A DNA stretch of 64,000 nucleotides. Source: Sphingosinicella sp942492965 (GTDB lineage: Bacteria; Pseudomonadota; Alphaproteobacteria; Sphingomonadales; Sphingomonadaceae). Under the pieces are notes generated by a model. The model saw nothing but the letters and a program-made list of their open reading frames with translations, did no database searches and had not been told where the DNA came from. The position numbers and the translations under genes are program-made. This document shows, piece by piece, positions 8,870 through 16,932 of this stretch (position 1 is its first letter; each line of letters begins with the position of its first letter). The stretch spans positions 4,092,001 to 4,156,000 of the forward strand of contig OW818656.1 in the NCBI GenBank assembly GCA_942492965.1, written 5' to 3'.

Positions 8870-9651
8870 GCGCGCGCCTTCGCGAACAGCCGGTAGAAGT
8901 TTTCGCTCGTCGTCCGGTCGAGGTCTTCGTAGCGGACGCCGCGCTTCTCGGCGAGGAAGGCGGCGGTGTGCGTCACGAACGCGGGCTCGCAGGTCTTGCC
9001 GCGCTTCGGCACGGGCGCGAGGAACGGGGCGTCGGTTTCCACGAGCAGGCGATCCTCCGGGATTTCTGATGCGAATTCAGCAAGATCGACGGCATTCTTG
9101 AAGGTGACGATACCGGAGATCGAGATGTAGAAGCCGAGGTCGAGCATCTTGCGGCCGAACGCGGCGCTGGCAGTAAAGCAGTGGATTACAGCCGGGTAGG
9201 CGCCCTTCCCCAGTTCATCCGCCATGATCTCCAGCGTGTCGGCTTCCGCCTCGCGCGTGTGGACGATCACCGGCAGGCCGGTTTCGCGCGCGGCGGCGAT
9301 GTGGCGGCGGAAGCTCTCGCGCTGACGCTCGCGGTCGCTCTTGTCATAATAATAATCGAGGCCGGTTTCGCCGATGCCCACGACGCGCGGATGGTGCGTT
9401 GCCGCAACGAGCTGCGTCTTCTCGATAGCCTCGCTGTCCGCCTCATGCGGATGGACGCCGACGCTTGCCCAGATGTCCGTTGTGCCTGCGGCGATCCGAA
9501 TGACGTCATCCCACTCGCTGCTGCGTGTCGAGATGGCAAGCATCGCCGAAACACCGGCCTCGCGGGCACGCGTGATGACGCCCGCCTGATCTTCGACGAG
9601 GCCGGGGTAATTCAGGTGGCAGTGGCTATCAACCGGCATCAGGCTCGGCAT
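8866..9651 (-). CDS. tatD: TatD family metal-dependent DNase
   Basis: A 261-residue TIM-barrel hydrolase with the ligands of the family: HxH in DSHCHLN (H10, H12), GIGETGLDYYY, the His in VHTREAE, the His in VIHCF, and the Asp in ETDAPFL. The family has 3'-5' exonuclease or DNA-repair activity. The ATG at 9651 overlaps the end of metG by 23 bases; a second in-frame ATG at 9639 is equally possible. The downstream MBL gene overlaps its stop. Confidence 0.92.
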   Translation of the reverse strand: MPSLMPVDSHCHLNYPGLVEDQAGVITRAREAGVSAMLAISTRSSEWDDVIRIAAGTTDIWASVGVHPHEADSEAIEKTQLVAATHHPRVVGIGETGLDYYYDKSDRERQRESFRRHIAAARETGLPVIVHTREAEADTLEIMADELGKGAYPAVIHCFTASAAFGRKMLDLGFYISISGIVTFKNAVDLAEFASEIPEDRLLVETDAPFLAPVPKRGKTCEPAFVTHTAAFLAEKRGVRYEDLDRTTSENFYRLFAKARA

Positions 9652-11188
9652 CCACGTAGCGCGGAAAGACGCCCTGCGGCGCTTCGAGGCGGAAAGCGGA
9701 GGCGGCGAGACGCGCGTACCAGTCGCTGCCGAGACTCGCGAAATCGCGGTCGGCTTCAGGCACGCCCATTTGATCCAGCAACCTTGCAGCCGATGCCGGG
9801 ATCACCGGCGAGATCGCGACGGCGAGATCGTGGATCGCACCGAACAGCGTGCCGAGCACGACCTTCATGCGTTCAGGGTCAGTCTTCTTGAGCTTCCACG
9901 GCTCCTGCGCGTCGATGTAGGCGTTGCAGGCGAAGACGGCGTGCAACCAGGCTTCGACGCCGCGCGAAAGATCGTAGGCCTCGAATGCGGCGCGGAGGCT
10001 GTCGCAGCCTTCACGAACGGCGGCGAGCAATGCGGCATCCGCTTCATTTTTTTCAAGCGATGCGGGAAGAACGCCATCCAGGTTTTTGAAAACCTGAGAT
10101 AAAGTGCGCTGCGCGAGGTTGCCGAAGCTGTTCGCGAGGTCGGCGTTCGTGCGCGTGACGATCGCCTCGTGGCTGTAGCTGCCATCCTGCCCGAACGGCA
10201 CGTCGCGGATCAGGAAGTAGCGGAGCTGATCGACGCCGTATTCCTCCGCCATCGCCAGCGGCTCGACGACGTTGCCGAGCGACTTCGACATCTTCTCGCC
10301 CTTGTTGAGCACGAAACCGTGGCCGAACACCTTGCGCGGCAGTTCGACGCCTGCGGACATCAGGAACGCGGGCCAGTAGACGGTGTGGAAACGCACCACG
10401 TCCTTGCCGATGATGTGGACGTCGGCGGGCCATCGTTCCTTATAGGATTCATCGGGATAGCCCGTTCCGGTCAGATAATTGCTGAGCGCATCGAGCCACA
10501 CGTACATGACATGGCCGGGGGCATCGGGCACCGGAATGCCCCAATCGAAGCTGGTGCGCGAAATCGACAGATCGCTGAGCCCGCCGCGGACGAATTGCAG
10601 CATCTCGTTGCGGCGCGTGGCGGGCTGGATGAAGTCCGGGTTCTGCTCGTAGAGGTCGAGCAGCGGCTGCTGGTATTTGGAGAGACGGAAGAAATAGCTC
10701 TCCTCGACGGTCCATTCGACGGGCGTGCCCTGCGGCGAGAGCTTCTCGCCGCCCTCGCCCGGCACCAGCTCGCTCTCGTCGTAATAGGCTTCGTCGCGAA
10801 CCGAGTACCAGCCTTCGTAGCGGCCGAGATAAATGTCGCCGTTCGCTTCCATACGTCGCCAGAGCTCTTGCACGCAGGCATAGTGCGCCGGCTCCGTGGT
10901 GCGGATGAAGCGATCATGGCTGATGTTGAGAGTCGCGCACATCTCCTTGAAATGCGAGACCATTCCCTCAACGAACGTGCGCGGGTCGGTATCCGCGTTG
11001 CGCGCCGCCTGCGCGATCTTCAGCCCATGCTCGTCGGTGCCGGTCATGAAGAACACGTCGTCACCGGCGAGCCGATGATAACGCGCGATGACGTCGGTCG
11101 CGATATCCTCGTAGGCGTGGCCCATGTGCGGGCGGCCGTTCGGATACGAGATGGCGGTCGTGATGTAGAATTTCCGCTTGGCACTCAT
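9629..11188 (-). CDS. metG: Methionyl-tRNA synthetase
   Basis: A class I aminoacyl-tRNA synthetase of 519 residues that charges tRNA-Met. The HIGH-type motif is H21-M-G-H24 in GRPHMGHAYEDIATDV and the KMSKS motif is near residue 298. The connective peptide lacks the CxxC zinc knuckles of E. coli MetG and there is no C-terminal EMAP-type dimerisation domain, so it is the short form. It lies 18 bases downstream of holB and overlaps tatD, in a conserved tmk-holB-metG-tatD order. Confidence 0.96.
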   Translation of the reverse strand: MSAKRKFYITTAISYPNGRPHMGHAYEDIATDVIARYHRLAGDDVFFMTGTDEHGLKIAQAARNADTDPRTFVEGMVSHFKEMCATLNISHDRFIRTTEPAHYACVQELWRRMEANGDIYLGRYEGWYSVRDEAYYDESELVPGEGGEKLSPQGTPVEWTVEESYFFRLSKYQQPLLDLYEQNPDFIQPATRRNEMLQFVRGGLSDLSISRTSFDWGIPVPDAPGHVMYVWLDALSNYLTGTGYPDESYKERWPADVHIIGKDVVRFHTVYWPAFLMSAGVELPRKVFGHGFVLNKGEKMSKSLGNVVEPLAMAEEYGVDQLRYFLIRDVPFGQDGSYSHEAIVTRTNADLANSFGNLAQRTLSQVFKNLDGVLPASLEKNEADAALLAAVREGCDSLRAAFEAYDLSRGVEAWLHAVFACNAYIDAQEPWKLKKTDPERMKVVLGTLFGAIHDLAVAISPVIPASAARLLDQMGVPEADRDFASLGSDWYARLAASAFRLEAPQGVFPRYVDAEPDAG

Positions 11189-11206
11189 GCGGGGGCGCTT
11201 GCTTTG

Positions 11207-12133
11207 CTACCGGGGGTTATCGAGTTCGCCCACGTATCCCGCCAGTTCGAACGCGACAACCTGCGGATCGTAGGCAAGCGGCACGGCCTCGGCGGCGAGG
11301 GCGTGGGCCTTCTCCCACAGCTGGAGCGCGCGTGCAAGCGATGCGCCCGTGCGCCCGCGCGCCGCGCCGGCGATGAAGGCGGGGACCAGCTCGACGAACG
11401 CCTCGTAGCGTGCCTGCGCGGTCTTGCCGGCGAGCGACTTCGCCAGCGCCATCGCATCGCCCTCCCCCTTCGCGAGCCCGACAAGCGCCTCGGTGAGCTT
11501 GCCGACATCGAGCCCGGCGAAGCGCAGCGCGCGGCCCGGCGAGCCTTCGGCGAGCGGCACCAGCGCCTCGACCTCCGCCGCGCTGCTGTCTTCGAGTTCG
11601 CGGGTGAGCACCGCGCGCACATCGGCGTCGGCGAGCGGCTGGAAGCGGAGCGTGCGGCAGCGCGAGCGGATCGTCGGCAATAGCCGCACCGGGCTGTGGC
11701 TGACGAGGAGGAACAGTGTTTTTTGCGGTGGCTCCTCAAGATTCTTGAGGAAAGCATTGGCAGCGCTGCGATTCATCTCGTCGGCAGCATCGACGACAAC
11801 GACACGCCACCCGCCAAGACCCGGCTTGGACTGGAACAGCGACTGCAGATCGCGGATCTGCTCGACGACGATCTCGGCGCGAAGCGCGCCGCGATCGTTG
11901 AGGCCGCGCTGGAGAATGCGTAGATCGGGATGGCTGCCCGCCTCGATGAGCGCGAGCGCGGGGTGCGGCGCGCCCTTGCCGTCGGTCAGCACGAAGCGTG
12001 CAAGCGCCTGTGCCACGCTCGCTTTGCCGATGCCGGGCGGGCCCGTGAGCAGCCACGCATGGTGCACCTTGCCCTGATCCCACGCCGCGCGGAACATCTC
12101 CTGCTGCGCCTGATGCCCGATGATGCCGCTCAC
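11207..12133 (-). CDS. holB: DNA polymerase III delta' subunit
   Basis: A 308-residue AAA+ clamp-loader subunit. Walker A is GPPGIGKAS (residues 31-39), followed by the VVVVDAADEMNRSAANAFLK block (Walker B region) and the SRCRTLRF sensor segment. It uses a GTG start that overlaps the tmk TGA stop by 4 bases (GTGA), so translation is coupled. Compared with E. coli the Walker A is intact and the usual zinc-binding cysteines are missing, which fits a delta' rather than a gamma/tau chain. Confidence 0.93.
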   Translation of the reverse strand: MSGIIGHQAQQEMFRAAWDQGKVHHAWLLTGPPGIGKASVAQALARFVLTDGKGAPHPALALIEAGSHPDLRILQRGLNDRGALRAEIVVEQIRDLQSLFQSKPGLGGWRVVVVDAADEMNRSAANAFLKNLEEPPQKTLFLLVSHSPVRLLPTIRSRCRTLRFQPLADADVRAVLTRELEDSSAAEVEALVPLAEGSPGRALRFAGLDVGKLTEALVGLAKGEGDAMALAKSLAGKTAQARYEAFVELVPAFIAGAARGRTGASLARALQLWEKAHALAAEAVPLAYDPQVVAFELAGYVGELDNPR

Positions 12134-12741
12134 AGGCCGAAACGCTCCGCGACCACAGACCAGACCGCGTCGGTGACGTCATCCACGGGCGCGTCGCTTG
12201 GAATCACGGAAACCTCGGGGAAGGACAGGAAACGATCGCGCACAGCCTTGTGGAAGGCGGGCGGCTCACCCTCGAAGCGGGCCTCGCCCCCTGCCCGCCC
12301 GGCGGCGCGGGCAAGGCCGAGTGCGGGGTCGACATCGAGCACGATGGTCAGATCGGGCCAGAGGTCGCCGGTCGCGAAGGCGTGAAGGCGCCGCAGTTCG
12401 GTTTCATCGAGCCCGCGCGCCGCGCCCTGATAGGCGAGCGTCGAGTGCACGTAGCGGTCGCAGAGCACCCACTGGCCCTCGGCAAGCGCGGGACGGATGA
12501 GGCGCGCGACATGATCGGCGCGGGCGGCGTTCACGAGCAGCGCCTCGACGCGCCCGTCCCAGCGCCCCGGCTCGCCTTCGACAAGCAGCTGACGGATATC
12601 CTCCGCGCCCGGCGTGCCGCCGGGTTCGCGTGTGGTGATGACAATGACGTCCTGCGCGGAGAGACGCGCGGCAAGGCGGCGGAGCTGGGTGCTCTTGCCG
12701 CTGCCCTCCCCGCCTTCGAAGCTGATGAAGCGCCCGCCCAC
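12130..12741 (-). CDS. tmk: Thymidylate kinase
   Basis: A 203-residue P-loop kinase that makes dTDP from dTMP. The P-loop is GGEGSGKST (about 10-18), the DR(Y/x) motif is in CDRYVHSTLAYQGAARG, and the thymidine-contact TTREPGGTPGAE is present. It is preceded by the D-Ala-D-Ala carboxypeptidase gene with a 6-base gap and followed by holB with a 4-base overlap. Confidence 0.96.
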   Translation of the reverse strand: MGGRFISFEGGEGSGKSTQLRRLAARLSAQDVIVITTREPGGTPGAEDIRQLLVEGEPGRWDGRVEALLVNAARADHVARLIRPALAEGQWVLCDRYVHSTLAYQGAARGLDETELRRLHAFATGDLWPDLTIVLDVDPALGLARAAGRAGGEARFEGEPPAFHKAVRDRFLSFPEVSVIPSDAPVDDVTDAVWSVVAERFGL

Positions 12742-12747
12742 GCGGCC

Positions 12748-13902
12748 TCAGCCGCCGAACACGTGCCTGAACGCCGCCATCATGCGGCCGAGCGGCCCTG
12801 CCTTCTCGACCGCTTCGGCGGCGACCAGCGGGACGCGCTGCTCGGCGAGGCCGGGCACGGTGAGCACGAGTTCGGCGATCTTCTGACCCTTGGCGATCGG
12901 TGCTTCGATCGGCCCATCATAGACGATCTTCGCATTGAGACCTGACACGATCGCTTTCGGCGTGGAAACGCGCGTGCCCGGCGCTGCGGTGATGCCGACA
13001 TCCGGCGCATCGCCGAGGAACACGGGCGCACGCAGCGCCACCTTGCCGTTTGCGAGGATCGGCTTCGCATCCCAAGCGCCGAAGCCCCACTCCATCAGGC
13101 GGATCGATTCCTTGACGCGCTCGTCCCACGAGGTGAGGCCGGATACGACCATGACGAGGCGGCGCCCGTCCTGCTCGGCCGAACCGGTGAAGCCGTAGCC
13201 CGCCGCCTCGGTGTGGCCGGTCTTCAGCCCGTCCGCGCCGCGCACCTTGCCGAGAATGGGGTTGCGGTTCGGCTGCGTGATCGGCGCGCCGCCCATCGTC
13301 TGGCCCCAGGTGAAGCTGTCGACCGCGTAGAACTTCTTGTAGAGGTCCGGATAATCCTTGATCGTCCGCTCGGCGATGATCGCGAGGTCGTGGGGCGTCA
13401 CCACCTGGCGGTCGTCCGGCCAGCCGTTCGAATTGGTGAAGTGCGAGCCCTTGAGGCCGAGCTTCTTGGCTTCGGCATTCATTAGATCGGCGAAGGCTTC
13501 CTCGGTGCCCGAAATCCCCTCGGCGAGCACCACGCAGGCGTCGTTCCCGGAAAGCGTGACGATGCCGTGCAAGAGATCCTCGACCGAGACCTCCTGATCG
13601 ACCGAAAGGAACATCGTGGAGCCCGCCTTGGGCCCGTGCCACTTTTCCCACGTTTCCGCGCGTACGCGGAACTTCTGGTCGAGCTTCAGCTTGCCCTGCT
13701 TCACGAGATCGAAGGCGACGTGCGTCGTCATCATCTTCGCCATCGAAGCCGGCGGCATCTGCTGATCGGCGGCCTGCGAAAAGAGCACGGCGCCGGTGCT
13801 CATGTCCTTCAGGTACGCGAAGGGCGCGAGGCTCTGGTAATCGGCGGCGGCGGGGACGGCGAAAGCCAGCATGAAGGCCGAGATCGGCGCGGCAAGACGC
13901 AT
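12748..13902 (-). CDS. D-alanyl-D-alanine carboxypeptidase (penicillin-binding protein 5/6 type)
   Basis: The 384-residue exported protein trims the terminal D-Ala from peptidoglycan stem peptides. A signal peptide covers residues 1-20 (ending PAAA). The serine-protease triad motifs are S53-M-A-K56, S118-G-N120 and KTG near 226. The C-terminal PBP5 domain and an amphipathic end (GPLGRMMAAFRHVFGG) follow, suited to sitting on the periplasmic face of the inner membrane. AAAGGAG lies upstream of the ATG. It belongs to a cell-wall block with rlpA and an MltB-like enzyme. Confidence 0.93.
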   Translation of the reverse strand: MRLAAPISAFMLAFAVPAAADYQSLAPFAYLKDMSTGAVLFSQAADQQMPPASMAKMMTTHVAFDLVKQGKLKLDQKFRVRAETWEKWHGPKAGSTMFLSVDQEVSVEDLLHGIVTLSGNDACVVLAEGISGTEEAFADLMNAEAKKLGLKGSHFTNSNGWPDDRQVVTPHDLAIIAERTIKDYPDLYKKFYAVDSFTWGQTMGGAPITQPNRNPILGKVRGADGLKTGHTEAAGYGFTGSAEQDGRRLVMVVSGLTSWDERVKESIRLMEWGFGAWDAKPILANGKVALRAPVFLGDAPDVGITAAPGTRVSTPKAIVSGLNAKIVYDGPIEAPIAKGQKIAELVLTVPGLAEQRVPLVAAEAVEKAGPLGRMMAAFRHVFGG

Positions 13903-14012
13903 CGCTTGAATTCACTCCTTTAGATTCGGCTTCGGCGGGATCGGACACCCACACGAGTCTCACGCAGCTATAGCCCGCGCCCGGGGGCTTCGCCAGCGCG
14001 GAGCCAGGCGGA

Positions 14013-14831
14013 CTACGACAACTTGAAGAACAGCAGGAACGCGAACGCCCGGTTCAGCGCCGCCATGTCGTCCGCGCGGAAGCCGATCGTGTTCGCGCCG
14101 AGGCGGCGGAACATCGGCAGGAAGTCGAGCACCTCGACGGCGAGCCGGTCGACCAGTGTCAGCTCCACCTCGATGGGACCGTCCTGTTTCACGAGCGGCG
14201 CCTTCTGCCGCGCGGCAACCGCGCGCGATGCGGCGGCCTCGAGCGCGGTGCAGACCGTGTCAGGAGACGGTGACATGCCCGAGAACATCCCGAGGGAGCG
14301 CTTTGTGACCACCTGCTCGACAGGGCCGAGCGCCGGGCCGTTCTTTTCGATGAAGACGTCGTCACCCGAAATCATCAGCAGCGGCACGCCGAACTGGCCT
14401 GCGGTCGCGGCGCTGATGAAGGCCTCGTCAGCTTCGTGGCCATTCAGCTTCACGCTGCGGATGCCGCGGCTCGACATAGTGTGCGCCATCGTGCCGGCAC
14501 TGTCCGCCGCGCCGGCGTGATAACCGATGAGCATCGCGCCGACATAATCGCCGACCTCGATCCCCTGCATCATCATGAGCGGTCGCGGCCACGAGCGGAC
14601 GAGCCATGTGCCCGGCGGCATCCGGTCCGCAAGGATCGAAAGCCCGTTGCCATGCGAATCGCAGACGACGCATTCGGTGACTCCCGCCGCCCGCGCGCCG
14701 CGCACGACGGCAAGCACCTCGTTCGTCATCAACTCCCGCGCGGCGGCATATTCGAAGCCTTCCGGCCCCGCCTGATCGCGCGACACGACCCCCGCCACGC
14801 CTTCGATGTCGGCGGAAATAAAGAGCCGCAT
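14013..14831 (-). CDS. M55 family (DppA-like) D-aminopeptidase
   Basis: The 272-residue protein begins MRLFISADIEGVAGVV, the metal-binding start typical of the DppA family, and continues with VCDSHGNG, GYHAGAADSAGTM and the NGHEADEAFISAA block, all family motifs with zinc ligands. The enzyme cuts D-amino-acid peptides such as D-Ala-D-Ala. The start is the ATG at 14831; a longer frame reading back into rlpA has no similarity. It has no signal peptide, so it likely recycles cytosolic wall peptides, which fits its place between rlpA and the D,D-carboxypeptidase gene. Confidence 0.88.
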   Translation of the reverse strand: MRLFISADIEGVAGVVSRDQAGPEGFEYAAARELMTNEVLAVVRGARAAGVTECVVCDSHGNGLSILADRMPPGTWLVRSWPRPLMMMQGIEVGDYVGAMLIGYHAGAADSAGTMAHTMSSRGIRSVKLNGHEADEAFISAATAGQFGVPLLMISGDDVFIEKNGPALGPVEQVVTKRSLGMFSGMSPSPDTVCTALEAAASRAVAARQKAPLVKQDGPIEVELTLVDRLAVEVLDFLPMFRRLGANTIGFRADDMAALNRAFAFLLFFKLS

Positions 14832-14853
14832 GTGTTGTCTGTCCCTTTGAAAC

Positions 14854-15606
14854 TCAGGCCGTCGGCTTCGATCCGACGACGCGCGCCTCCGCATAGCCCG
14901 CCGCCTGAAGCTGCGCCAGCACTGCTGCTGCGCTCGTCTCGTCAGCGAAGGGCCCGACGCGGACGCGGTAGAAGCCCGTGCCGGTGGAGCTGATGTTGCT
15001 GACGCCGAAGCGGCTGAGTTCCGCGGCAAGGCTGGAAGCGCGGCCGCGATCGGAAAGCGCGGCGACCTGCACGAAGATGTCGCCCACAGGCGCGATTGTG
15101 ACCGGCGGTGGCGAGGCCGCCGCGACCACCGCAGGCGGCTGGCCCTTCGGATAGATGCGCTTCACATGCACGCGCGCGGTACCCGCCTGCTCGATGCCGA
15201 GAAGCTGCGCGGAACGGCGCGACAGATCGATGATGCGGTCCTTCGCGAACGGCCCGCGATCGTTGACGCGGACGACGAGCTTGCGGCCGTTTTCGAGGTT
15301 CGTGACCTCCACATAGCTCGGCATCGGCAGCGTGCGGTGCGCGGCGGTGACGTCGTTCTCGTCGAACTGCTCGCCGTTCGCGGTGGATTTGCCATGGAAC
15401 GTCGGGCCGTACCACGAGGCGGTGCCGGTTTCCTGATAGTGCGGATCGTCAGACGGGTAATACCACTTGCCCGCGATCTGATAGGGATTGCCGACCTTGT
15501 AGGTGCCTGCGCTCCTGGGCGCCTGCACGCTCCCGGCGCACGCGGCGAGCAGCGGCAGCAGCAGGATCGGCACAAGGCCGGACCGGAACCGCACAACACT
15601 GGCCAT
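14854..15606 (-). CDS. rlpA: Rare lipoprotein A, septal ring lytic transglycosylase
   Basis: The 250-residue lipoprotein has a lipobox LLAAC with C23 as the lipidated residue, a double-psi beta-barrel (GTASWYGPTFHGKSTANGE through VRVNDRGPF) and a C-terminal SPOR domain (starting DIFVQVAALSDRGRASSLA) that binds denuded peptidoglycan at the septum. ATG 15606 was chosen because GGAGGGGG precedes it and the signal peptide starts there; an ATG 15 codons upstream lacks this. The family cleaves naked glycan strands. The M55 gene follows after 22 bases. Confidence 0.93.
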   Translation of the reverse strand: MASVVRFRSGLVPILLLPLLAACAGSVQAPRSAGTYKVGNPYQIAGKWYYPSDDPHYQETGTASWYGPTFHGKSTANGEQFDENDVTAAHRTLPMPSYVEVTNLENGRKLVVRVNDRGPFAKDRIIDLSRRSAQLLGIEQAGTARVHVKRIYPKGQPPAVVAAASPPPVTIAPVGDIFVQVAALSDRGRASSLAAELSRFGVSNISSTGTGFYRVRVGPFADETSAAAVLAQLQAAGYAEARVVGSKPTA

Positions 15607-15679
15607 GAAGCCCCCTCCCCGCCGAACATATGGTGCGGGAACTGGAATCACCGAACGGCGGCTTAGTCAAGTCGCAGCG

Positions 15680-16753
15680 TCAGCCTCCGCTGCGCAGCTG
15701 GTCTGCGAGCAGCCCCACCGAGAGCGCATAGAAATTCGAGCAGTTGTAGGCGAGAAGCGCGCGGAAGTTGCCGTAGGCGAGGTACGCCCCCTTGCCGAGG
15801 CCGTCGGGCTCGACGAGCGTCGCGAGCGTATCGTCGGCGGGCCAGGTGCGGCCGTCCAGCGGCTGCAAGCCAAGTTCGCGCCATTCCTTCACGGGAATCC
15901 AGCGGCTGTGCTTGGCAAGCACGCGCGTGCAGCTTTTGGGCTCGATCGTGTTGACGACGCGCATCCGGTCCAGCGCGGCGGGCACGGACACGCGCATTGC
16001 CCAGTCGCCGCCCGTTATCCAGCCGTTGCTCTTCAGATAGTTGGCGATGGAAGCGGCGGTGTCGGCGCGGCTCTGCCAGATGTCGGCGGTGCCGTCTCCG
16101 TCGAAGTCGACCGCGTGCGTCAGGTACGACGATGGCAGAAACTGCGGGTTGCCGGTGGCGCCTGCCCATGAGCCGACAAGCCGGCTGCGCGGCACGCCGC
16201 TGTCGATCATGCGCAGCGCCGCGATCAGCTCGCGCGTGAACAGTGCCTCGCGGCGGCCATCGAACGCGAGGCTCGCAAGCGAGCGGACGAGATCGAAATT
16301 GCCCGTGTAGCCGCCGTAGCTCGTCTCCATGCCCCAGATGCCGAGCATGATTTCAGGCGGCACACCGTAGCGGGCCTGGACGGCGCGGAGCGTGGGGTCC
16401 AGTTCGACGGCAAGGCGTTTGCCCGGGTTGATGCGCGCCGGGACGAGCCGCGCGGCGAGGTAATCGCTGAACAGCGGCACGCTCTGCGGGCGGCTGTCGT
16501 CGGGCTGAGCGCGGTCCAGCTCCACAACGCGCGGGCTGTAGGTGAGACGGTCGAGCGCGCTCGAAAGCGTTCCGGCGCTGATCCCCTCCCCGGCTGCGCG
16601 GGCGCGGAAATCGGCCAGCCATTTCTGGAAACGCATCTCCGTGGAAGGCTCGGGCGGCGCTTGCACCGCGGGCGCCGCATCCACCGGCGTTTGGGCCGAT
16701 GACGCCGCCGGGGCGAGCAGGGCCAGCGCAATTGCCGCAAAGCGCAGGATCAA
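15680..16753 (-). CDS. Lytic murein transglycosylase, MltB-like (SLT_2)
   Basis: The 357-residue exported enzyme cuts peptidoglycan glycan strands with formation of 1,6-anhydro-MurNAc. A signal peptide covers about residues 1-20. The catalytic glutamate is E143 in LGIWGMETSYGG, followed by the AGATGNPQFLPSSY and DFDGDGTADIW blocks of the family. No lipobox is present, so it is a soluble periplasmic form, and a C-terminal peptidoglycan-binding repeat seen in some relatives is lacking. It lies between tRNA-Ser and rlpA. Confidence 0.92.
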   Translation of the reverse strand: MILRFAAIALALLAPAASSAQTPVDAAPAVQAPPEPSTEMRFQKWLADFRARAAGEGISAGTLSSALDRLTYSPRVVELDRAQPDDSRPQSVPLFSDYLAARLVPARINPGKRLAVELDPTLRAVQARYGVPPEIMLGIWGMETSYGGYTGNFDLVRSLASLAFDGRREALFTRELIAALRMIDSGVPRSRLVGSWAGATGNPQFLPSSYLTHAVDFDGDGTADIWQSRADTAASIANYLKSNGWITGGDWAMRVSVPAALDRMRVVNTIEPKSCTRVLAKHSRWIPVKEWRELGLQPLDGRTWPADDTLATLVEPDGLGKGAYLAYGNFRALLAYNCSNFYALSVGLLADQLRSGG

Positions 16754-16831
16754 GATTTCTCTCCTTCAGCCGGGCAGCCCAACCTACATGCTTGAAACCA
16801 CAATCCCAATAGGCGATGAGACGCCCGCAGC

Positions 16832-16921
16832 GGACAGGTGGCCGAGTGGTTTAAGGCAGCGGTCTTGAAAACCGCCGTGCGGGCAACCGTACCGTGGGTT
16901 CGAATCCCACCCTGTCCGCCA
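16832..16921 (+). tRNA. tRNA-Ser (anticodon UGA)
   Basis: The acceptor stem pairs GGACAGG (16832-16838) with CCTGTCC (16911-16917), then G and the encoded CCA (16919-16921). The anticodon loop CTTGAAA holds TGA at 16866-16868, reading UCA codons. A long variable arm with GTGCGGGCAACCGTAC follows and the T-loop is GGTTCGAATCC, as expected for a class II tRNA-Ser. Confidence 0.98.
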
Positions 16922-16932
16922 ATAAACCGGCG